9,769 nt of DNA from assembly GCA_947177105.1 (NCBI GenBank), contig CAMWTF010000064.1, positions 1 to 9,769 of the forward strand, given 5' to 3'. The notes beneath the pieces were generated by a model, which saw only the letters and a program-made list of their open reading frames with translations, did not search any database and had not been told where the DNA came from. The DNA comes from an uncultured Lachnospiraceae bacterium. Lineage in GTDB: Bacteria > Bacillota > Clostridia > Lachnospirales > Lachnospiraceae. The first letter of the stretch is position 1; every line of letters begins with the position of its first letter. Of the stretch, positions 1-5,045 are shown in pieces. The translations under genes were made by a program, and so were the position numbers.

Positions 1-1
1 T

Positions 2-1459
2 GTGCGGCTTGTCTTTTCCACGGGATGTATTTTCTACTGTCTGGTACGGCTGTTATTGTCGGCGGCGATCCCGGCCTATCTCACCGCTGTGGCCAGCCTG
101 CTTATTTTTTTCTTTGGCCTGCTCAAGGCGGGGAGCGTAATCTATAGGAGGGAAGGGTATGAGAGCCTCTGTTCCCTGCCGCTGTCTCAGGCCGCATTGA
201 TCTGGAGCCGGTTTGTTCGCATGTACGTGGAGAATCTGCTGGTTACGCTGGCGGTGCTGCTGCCGGGGCTTGGCGTATATGCCTGGGCGGTTCGGCCCGG
301 ACTGCCTTTTTATCTGGCGGCGCTTCTGGCAATATGGGCTGTGCCCCTTCTGCCCATGGCCGGGGCTGCCCTGGTGGGTGCGCTGGTCACGGGGATCTCC
401 TCCAGAATGCGGCATAAAAGCCTGGCGACATCCGGTCTGTCCGTGGCCGCCGTGCTGGCAATCCTGTATGGAGTCTCACGGCTTTCCGCCATGGACGGGA
501 GTGTGGGACCGGATATGATCAGGGAATTGTCGGATACCATATTTGGGGCGCTGGGAAAAATATATCCTCCGGCGGTCTGGCTGGGCATGGCGCTGGTGGT
601 GGGCGACTGGGCGCGGAGCCTGGGGTGCGCCATACTCTCCCTGGCGGTCTTTGCCCTGGTGGCGGCGGGTATCTCCTGTAGCTTTCACAAAATCATCAGG
701 AGTCTTTACGGCAGCCTGGCCCGGCATGACTATGAGATGGGCGATTTGAAGGAGAGCTCCGTGCTGGGAGCGCTGTGCAGCCGGGAGTTCAAACGGTATT
801 TTGCCTCGTCCGTGTGGGTGACCAACACCATCATGGGGCCGGTTTTGGGCTGTATTCTATCCGGCGTACTGCTTTTTGTGGATCTGGATTCTGTCACAGG
901 GCAGCTGCCATTGCCGGTGAAGGTGTGTTCTCTGGTTCCCTTTGGGCTGGCGGGGATTATGTGTATGATGCCCGCCTCCTCCGCCTCCGTCTCCATGGAA
1001 GGGAAAAACTGGTGGATCGTTAAGAGCCTGCCTCTCTCAGCCAAGTCCATCCTGGATGCCAAGCTTCTGATGAATTTGTTTTTGATTCTGCCTTTTTACC
1101 TTCTGGCGGAAGCGCTGCTGTTTCTGGCGCTGAGGCCCGGCGGACTGGAACTGCTGTGGCTTCTGCTGGTCCCTGCAGTCCTTATACTGTTTACCTGCGT
1201 ATATGGCCTGGCGGTCAATCTGCGCTTTCCCGTGATGGATTGGGAGAGCGAGGTAAGCGTGGTCAAGCAGAGCGTCTCGGCCCTGCTGGGGGGGATGGGC
1301 GGATTTCTGCTGAGTTTTCTGTGTGCGGCGGCATTGGTTGTAATGCCGCAGGGGTATACGGATATTTTCAGGGCGGCATTCTGTGGTGTGCTGTTGTTGA
1401 TCACGGCCCTCTTATATCGCAGGAACTGTGTTAAAACGAATTTGCAGAACATTTCCTAA
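2..1459 (+). CDS. ABC-2 type exporter permease, 5'-partial
   Basis: This is the membrane subunit of a probable ABC exporter. About 485 residues are visible, with roughly 12 hydrophobic segments separated by short basic loops. A central soluble stretch (around residues 235-265, containing SREFKRYF) precedes a second membrane half. The motif EGKNWWIVKSLPLS near residue 335, followed by a hydrophobic hairpin, is typical of large clostridial ABC-2 permeases usually paired with a separate ATPase gene. No ATPase is seen here, so it would lie upstream, outside the window. The reading frame is open to the left edge and the first GTG (position 2) has no visible ribosome binding site, so the true start is probably upstream. 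The stop is TAA at 1457-1459. The substrate cannot be told. The assignment as a transporter permease is fairly secure, the exact subfamily less so. Confidence 0.75.
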   Translation: MRLVFSTGCIFYCLVRLLLSAAIPAYLTAVASLLIFFFGLLKAGSVIYRREGYESLCSLPLSQAALIWSRFVRMYVENLLVTLAVLLPGLGVYAWAVRPGLPFYLAALLAIWAVPLLPMAGAALVGALVTGISSRMRHKSLATSGLSVAAVLAILYGVSRLSAMDGSVGPDMIRELSDTIFGALGKIYPPAVWLGMALVVGDWARSLGCAILSLAVFALVAAGISCSFHKIIRSLYGSLARHDYEMGDLKESSVLGALCSREFKRYFASSVWVTNTIMGPVLGCILSGVLLFVDLDSVTGQLPLPVKVCSLVPFGLAGIMCMMPASSASVSMEGKNWWIVKSLPLSAKSILDAKLLMNLFLILPFYLLAEALLFLALRPGGLELLWLLLVPAVLILFTCVYGLAVNLRFPVMDWESEVSVVKQSVSALLGGMGGFLLSFLCAAALVVMPQGYTDIFRAAFCGVLLLITALLYRRNCVKTNLQNIS

Positions 1460-1486
1460 CAGGACATACTGATGTCGTGTTTCCTC

Positions 1487-1495
1487 TGTTAAAAT
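1487..1495 (+). promoter_or_regulatory. Possible extended -10 promoter for the DUF3795 gene
   Basis: TGTTAAAAT fits the extended -10 pattern TGnTAtAAT and lies 34 bases before the ATG at 1530. The -35 position (TACTGA, about 1467) is weak. It would allow the small cysteine-rich gene to be transcribed independently of the permease gene, from which it is separated by 70 bases. This rests on motif match only. Confidence 0.3.
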
Positions 1496-1529
1496 GGGAT
1501 TAGAAATCATGACGAGGAGGAGAAGAAAC

Positions 1530-1796
1530 ATGATAGACACCAGATGCGGACTCAGATGTGAAGGCTGTTCCTACAGGGAGGCATGCAACTGCGGGGGCTG
1601 TATAGCCACCAACGGCCGCCCTTTCCACGGGGAATGTCCCGTGGCGGCATGCTGTCAGGAAAAGGGATATGAACACTGTGGGGAATGTCCGGAGATTCCC
1701 TGCCAGATGCTTTCCGATTATTCCAGTGATCCCGAGCACGGCGACAATCCGCCGGGGGCCAGGATCCAGCAGTGCAAAAAATGGGCGGGAAAATAA
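1530..1796 (+). CDS. Small cysteine-rich DUF3795-like protein
   Basis: An 88-residue predicted cytoplasmic protein containing 13 cysteines. They are arranged as C6, C10, C13, C19, C21, C24, then C36, C41, C42, C50, C53, C58 and C82. The opening RCGLRCEGC and the CGECPEIPC segment are typical of the DUF3795 family, whose members are thought to bind zinc or an iron-sulfur cluster; the function is not established. The start at 1530 is chosen because AGGAGG (1515-1520) sits 9 bases upstream. An in-frame ATG at 1494 lacks a ribosome binding site. The protein is short, but the cysteine pattern and strong ribosome binding site make it a real gene. No partner is evident among its neighbours. Confidence 0.8.
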   Translation: MIDTRCGLRCEGCSYREACNCGGCIATNGRPFHGECPVAACCQEKGYEHCGECPEIPCQMLSDYSSDPEHGDNPPGARIQQCKKWAGK

Positions 1797-1892
1797 AGCT
1801 CTTTCGGAATTATGTACCTGCTATGCCCATGTTACTGCATTAATACGTATTTGGATGTGCAGCATCCTAACTTTATGAAAAGGAGGACGAAC

Positions 1893-2315
1893 ATGCAGAT
1901 TGTTCCTACACTCAATTTTGGAGGGAATTGTCGGGAAGCGATTCATATGTATGAAAAGGCATTTAATGGAAAGATCAGTTGTCTGATCACATATGGGGAA
2001 GCCAATGACCCTGCATATAATCCGCTGCTTAAAGAAAATCAAAAAGATTATATATATCATTCTGAGCTTATATTGGGCAATCAAAGAATCATTATGAGTG
2101 ACCATGTGGATATTGAATTTCAGACATGCTACGCAAACTTCCTCACTATTATGTATGATACCAAAGAAGAGGTACAGAAGGCATATGAAATCATGAAGGA
2201 GGGAAGTACAACAATATATCAAATAGAAGCTACACCTTACAGTTCCTGTCGGGTAGTTTTTGTTGATAAATTTGGAATCCGTTGGGGAATTATGACGGAG
2301 CAGACAGAGCGGTGA
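1893..2315 (+). CDS. PhnB-like VOC (glyoxalase-fold) family protein
   Basis: A 140-residue protein of the PhnB branch of the vicinal oxygen chelate superfamily, often named '3-demethylubiquinone-9 3-methyltransferase domain' although that activity is not implied. The sequence shows the typical N-terminal LNFGGNCREAIHMYEKAF motif, a central HSELILGNQRIIMSD strand-turn, and the closing FVDKFGIRWGIM strand. The substrate is unknown; relatives are small cytoplasmic dimers. AGGAGG (1881-1886) six bases before ATG 1893 fixes the start; the frame extends to 1812 but has no ribosome binding site there. The gene is about 36% GC by hand count over 1921-2280, while a line of the downstream gene counts about 63%. 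This suggests acquisition from an AT-richer relative. A strong terminator follows at 2380-2409. Confidence 0.85.
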   Translation: MQIVPTLNFGGNCREAIHMYEKAFNGKISCLITYGEANDPAYNPLLKENQKDYIYHSELILGNQRIIMSDHVDIEFQTCYANFLTIMYDTKEEVQKAYEIMKEGSTTIYQIEATPYSSCRVVFVDKFGIRWGIMTEQTER

Positions 2316-2379
2316 AGCAGCAAAAACACTTTTTCAAAGAGAGTACAACAATACGCAACCAATGGTTGAGAAAAACACG

Positions 2380-2409
2380 AAGGCTGGGTGCTTGCATCCG
2401 GCCTTTTTT
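2380..2409 (+). terminator. Factor-independent terminator after the VOC gene
   Basis: The arms AAGGCTGGGTGC (2380-2391) and GCATCCGGCCTT (2394-2405) pair along about 11 positions, with two G-T wobbles and a tight CTTG loop. The stem runs into six T residues (2404-2409). It closes the upstream unit and separates it from the regulator gene at 2582. Confidence 0.9.
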
Positions 2410-2410
2410 C

Positions 2411-2570
2411 CGTTTATCATAAAGACATACCGGTAAAGTGAGATGCGCGTATCTGTGTAACCTGAAAACGGCATATCCCCGAAAAGTACACAGAATAATG
2501 TTTGGACGCCGAAGCGGCCGGATGTTGATCTCGGGAAAGTGTACTGACAGGGAAGCTGCGGTACTTAGAT
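2411..2570 (+). other. Leader region of the XRE-PRTase gene with an inverted repeat
   Basis: No gene is seen in these 160 bases between a terminator and the ribosome binding site of the next gene. AGTACAC (2485-2491) and GTGTACT (2539-2545) form a perfect 7-base inverted repeat with a 47-base gap, which could be a regulator site or an RNA stem. TTGCAT at 2392 followed 17 bases later by TATCAT at 2415 is a weak promoter candidate overlapping the terminator. No clear consensus promoter was found. Confidence 0.3.
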
Positions 2571-2581
2571 AGGAGGAGCAT

Positions 2582-3382
2582 ATGAATACCATAGGACAGA
2601 CAATCAAACAACTGCGCAGGGCCAGGGGTGTGACGCAGGAGGAACTGGCAGGGGCGCTGAACGTGACCTATCAGGCGGTATCCAAGTGGGAGAATGAGAC
2701 GGCCCAGCCGGATATCATGATGATGCCGGCGCTGGCGGCATATTTTGGAGTGAGTATAGACGAGCTTTTCGGTTATAAGCTGGACGTGATGACCAACAAG
2801 GAACGGCTGATCCGCTATATGGACAAAAACCGGATTCTGGTCAGGGGAGATGTGACCTTAAAGCACGGCGGGGAGAGCAGCTACTATATCAACACGGAGA
2901 ACTTCTCCACCAACGCCCAGCTGGCCCGGATCGGGGAGGTCTTTGCCGACTGTATCCGGGAGAACCATCTGGAATTTGACGCGCTGGTGGGGCTGGCCTA
3001 CCACGGCATCGCCTTTGCGGTGGCGGCTGCCACGGCTTTGTATACCAAGTACGGCAAGACATGCAGTTACTGTTACGACAGGCGGGTGGCGGACAGCCGG
3101 GGGCGGATAATCTGCGGCCACACCCTGCGGGACGGAGAGCGGGTGGTGATCGTGGACGATGTAATGACCTCCGGCGTTTCCGTGGAGGAGAGGGTGGAGC
3201 AGCTGCGACGCCAGGCGGACATCCGGGTGGCGGCGGTGATCGTCATCATCAACCGCCGCGGGCAGATGCCTGCAGGCACCCCCTCCGGCGAGGAGCGGAT
3301 GCTGGAAAAATACGGCGCCAGGGTATATTCCCTGATCACGGACGAGGACATTGAGGCCGCATTGCGGGAGCGGATCGTGTAG
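2582..3382 (+). CDS. XRE-family regulator fused to an orotate phosphoribosyltransferase-like domain
   Basis: A 266-residue predicted cytoplasmic two-domain protein. Residues about 5-62 form a helix-turn-helix of the XRE/Cro type (IKQLRRARGVTQEELA, then YQAVSKWENETAQPD). Residues about 70-262 align with orotate phosphoribosyltransferase (PyrE): the TLKHGGESSYYIN entry, the LVGLAYHGIAFA segment, and the PRPP-binding motif VVIVDDVMTSG at 188-198 with Asp192 and Asp193. Compared from memory with enterobacterial PyrE, the catalytic positions look changed: the Lys73 equivalent is His141, and the flexible loop KEAKDH is RVADSR (168-173), losing Lys100, Lys103 and His105. An active enzyme therefore seems unlikely; by analogy with PurR, a PRPP- or nucleotide-sensing repressor is plausible. 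AGGAGG (2571-2576) supports ATG 2582. The gene stands alone between two terminators. Domain calls are secure; function is inferred. Confidence 0.85.
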   Translation: MNTIGQTIKQLRRARGVTQEELAGALNVTYQAVSKWENETAQPDIMMMPALAAYFGVSIDELFGYKLDVMTNKERLIRYMDKNRILVRGDVTLKHGGESSYYINTENFSTNAQLARIGEVFADCIRENHLEFDALVGLAYHGIAFAVAAATALYTKYGKTCSYCYDRRVADSRGRIICGHTLRDGERVVIVDDVMTSGVSVEERVEQLRRQADIRVAAVIVIINRRGQMPAGTPSGEERMLEKYGARVYSLITDEDIEAALRERIV

Positions 3383-3386
3383 GACT

Positions 3387-3427
3387 AAAGCAGCCCTCAT
3401 TCTCATAACGGGAATGGGGGCTTTCTT
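3387..3427 (+). terminator. Probable terminator after the XRE-PRTase gene
   Basis: CCCTCATTC (3394-3402) pairs with GAATGGGGG (3412-3420) around a 9-base loop, with one T-G wobble. AAAG before and CTTT after can extend the stem across a small bulge. The following CTTTCTT is T-rich but interrupted. It starts four bases after the stop codon. Confidence 0.65.
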
Positions 3428-3511
3428 AGTATTGCTTCGTTCGATGGCTGTCACGGCGGCTGCTTTCGGAAAAAAGGCGGACGGCCTGACAGAAATTAAT
3501 GGCGGTGAGAC

Positions 3512-3540
3512 TTGATTATTGAGCGGGCAGGGATTATAAT
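3512..3540 (+). promoter_or_regulatory. Sigma-A-type promoter for the zinc-ribbon gene
   Basis: TTGATT (3512-3517) and a perfect TATAAT (3535-3540) are separated by exactly 17 bases. The ATG of the zinc-ribbon gene lies 66 bases after the -10 box. The promoter probably also drives the dehydrogenase gene at 3890, since no terminator was seen between the two. Confidence 0.75.
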
Positions 3541-3605
3541 GTGCATGTGAGGAAAAAATATAGCTTCTACATAGACATATGTGGGAAACCTATAGGAAGG
3601 ATATT

Positions 3606-3815
3606 ATGGCAGATAAAATAATAGTGGGCTGTCTGCGGGAAGATCTGGCGGTATGTCCGAACTGCGGCAGCAGGAACATTGTGGGCAGGGACAGGGAATA
3701 CTGCCATTGCGGCCAGTGCGGACAGGTATTGGAGATTCATGTGGTCAGCAAGGTCTCCAGCGGCGAGAAGGATGCCGATAAGCAGGACGAATTTGAGCAG
3801 ATGTCTCTCTTTTAG
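3606..3815 (+). CDS. Small zinc-ribbon protein with C-terminal QMSLF
   Basis: A 69-residue protein of unrecognised family. C17-P-N-C20 and C35-G-Q-C38 form a two-knuckle zinc ribbon, with C33 and H34 nearby. A polar, acidic, probably disordered tail (about residues 48-64) ends in Q65-M-S-L-F69. That pentapeptide resembles the QL(S/D)LF motif by which DNA replication and repair proteins bind the beta sliding clamp, and E. coli MutS carries a closely similar QMSLL. This raises a role near DNA, but that is inference. The start at 3606 is chosen because AGGAAGG (3594-3600) lies 5 bases upstream; an in-frame ATG at 3579 has no ribosome binding site. A promoter lies at 3512-3540, and the dehydrogenase gene starts 74 bases downstream, possibly in the same transcript. 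Confidence 0.75.
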   Translation: MADKIIVGCLREDLAVCPNCGSRNIVGRDREYCHCGQCGQVLEIHVVSKVSSGEKDADKQDEFEQMSLF

Positions 3816-3889
3816 AGCATTGTCAAATGAGAATAGTTACATTACAAAACGCAGTATTGCGGACGCAGTGCGCGGGAAGAGGCGGCAAC

Positions 3890-4951
3890 ATGGCGACAAC
3901 AGGCAAAAGTATTGCAATACCAGCCATCTTGAAGGTTGGCAGGGGAGCGCTGGATAATATCGGCAGCTACCTGAAGGAAGAAAATTTTAGAAACGCGGTG
4001 ATCTATTTTGGCAACGGATTGATTGAGCTGTTCGGCATGAAGGTCATGGACTCTCTGAAAGAGGCGGGCATCGAAGTGCTGGAATACCGGGAGATTGACA
4101 CCGTGTACATTGACGATATTGTGGAGATGGCGTTCACCCTGCCAAACAAGGTGCAGACGATCATCGCCATCGGCGGAGGCAAGGTGATTGATGCGGGAAA
4201 ATATGCGGCGTTTTTGCGCAATCTCCCCTTTATCAGTGTACCTACCTCCAGTTCCAGCGACGGTTTTTCCAGCGCCAGCGCTTCTCTGATCGTAGAGGGC
4301 AGGCGCACTTCTGTGCCCGCCAGACTGGCCCATGGCATTATAGTGGACACGGAAGTGATTCGGACGGCGCCGGAGCGCTTCATCTATTCGGGAATCGGCG
4401 ATATGGTATCCAAGATCACCGCTCTGTACGACTGGCTGTTTGAAGCCCGGGCGGGCTATGCCCAGGTCAATGACTTTGCGGTTATGATAGCAAAAAAGGC
4501 GGTGAACAGTTTTGTGCGGACGCCTTTTGAGAGCATTCAGGAGGAGTTGTTTTTAAAAGAATTGCTTGACTCCCTGGCCATGAGCGGCATCGCCAACGAG
4601 ATTGCGGGCAGCAGCGCCCCCACCAGCGGCAGTGAGCATCTGATTTCCCATGCGCTGGATAAGCTGTTAGAGCGCCCCCAGCTCCATGGCATCCAGGTGG
4701 GCATAGCCACCTATCTGATGGCCAGGGTCCAGGATCACCGCCATGTGCGGGTCAACACGATATTCACCGATACCGGTTTTTGGAAATATGTGGAGACTTT
4801 GGGTATGAAAAAAGAAGATTTCTCCAAAGCTATAGATATGGCGCCTTCCATCAAGCCCCACAGGCATACTTACCTGCATGAGGAACCCTACAGGGAGATG
4901 GCGAAGCGTCTGTTGGAGGAAGATGAGATATTGGGCAGGATTTTGGTGTAA
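3890..4951 (+). CDS. sn-Glycerol-1-phosphate dehydrogenase-like, iron-containing alcohol dehydrogenase fold
   Basis: A 353-residue cytoplasmic oxidoreductase of the glycerol dehydrogenase / AraM (EgsA) group. Such enzymes reduce dihydroxyacetone phosphate to sn-glycerol-1-phosphate with NAD(P)H and a bound divalent metal. The dinucleotide-binding GGGKVID (residues 95-101) is followed by PTSSSSDGFSSASAS, a substrate-loop segment characteristic of glycerol-1-phosphate dehydrogenases. Likely metal ligands are Asp171 (in GIGDM), His250 (in SEHLISH) and His266 (in LHGIQ), matching the family's Asp-His-His spacing. The frame opens at 3827, but GGAAGAGG (3875-3882) before ATG 3890 marks the better start. 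It follows the zinc-ribbon gene by 74 bases. A plain glycerol dehydrogenase or another polyol dehydrogenase is the main alternative; the superfamily is certain, the substrate less so. Confidence 0.8.
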   Translation: MATTGKSIAIPAILKVGRGALDNIGSYLKEENFRNAVIYFGNGLIELFGMKVMDSLKEAGIEVLEYREIDTVYIDDIVEMAFTLPNKVQTIIAIGGGKVIDAGKYAAFLRNLPFISVPTSSSSDGFSSASASLIVEGRRTSVPARLAHGIIVDTEVIRTAPERFIYSGIGDMVSKITALYDWLFEARAGYAQVNDFAVMIAKKAVNSFVRTPFESIQEELFLKELLDSLAMSGIANEIAGSSAPTSGSEHLISHALDKLLERPQLHGIQVGIATYLMARVQDHRHVRVNTIFTDTGFWKYVETLGMKKEDFSKAIDMAPSIKPHRHTYLHEEPYREMAKRLLEEDEILGRILV

Positions 4952-4974
4952 TCCGTGGAACGGAATTTAAAATA

Positions 4975-5027
4975 GTAAGCGCGGGCAGAACTTATTCCAC
5001 AAGGAATGGTACTGGCAGAGCGCTTAC
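4975..5027 (+). other. Long intergenic hairpin upstream of the transglutaminase-like gene
   Basis: GTAAGCGC (4975-4982) and GCGCTTAC (5020-5027) are perfect reverse complements. Inside them, CAG/CTG (4986-4988 with 5012-5014) and ATTCC-ACAA-GGAAT (4994-5007) continue the fold with a few mismatches and wobbles, giving one 53-base stem-loop. It ends 12 bases before the AGGAGG of the next gene. No T-tract follows, so it is not a standard terminator; an RNA processing, stability or translational control element is possible. Confidence 0.5.
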
Positions 5028-5039
5028 AGTACTAAAATT

Positions 5040-5045
5040 AGGAGG
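5040..5045 (+). promoter_or_regulatory. Ribosome binding site that makes the downstream start codon ambiguous
   Basis: A perfect AGGAGG whose last G is also the first base of the only in-frame GTG (5045-5047), so it cannot serve that codon. An in-frame TAG at 5039-5041 rules out an upstream start. The in-frame CTG at 5054 lies 8 bases after the site, the ideal distance. No ATG occurs in frame before the membrane segment. Confidence 0.6.

Noticed and set aside
1464..1484. Possible terminator after the ABC permease gene (GACA...TGTC)
   Set aside because: The stem is only four base pairs and there is no convincing T-tract.
1851..1879. TTGGAT-17-TATGAA as a promoter for the VOC gene, and the small GGATG/CATCC hairpin inside it
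   Set aside because: Transcription would start after or inside the ribosome binding site at 1881, both boxes are poor matches, and the hairpin is only five base pairs.
2858..3454. A 198-codon open frame on the minus strand opposite the PRTase domain
   Set aside because: It is antisense to a well-supported coding domain and its translation shows no recognisable family.
3448..3492. Imperfect inverted repeat CTGTCA...TGACAG in the gap before the zinc-ribbon gene
   Set aside because: It lies after a terminator and before the promoter at 3512, so it is probably not transcribed; without conservation data it is not distinguishable from chance.
4943..4973. TTGGTG with TAAAAT as a promoter for the transglutaminase-like gene
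   Set aside because: The -35 match is poor and the spacer is 19 bases; too weak to list as a feature.
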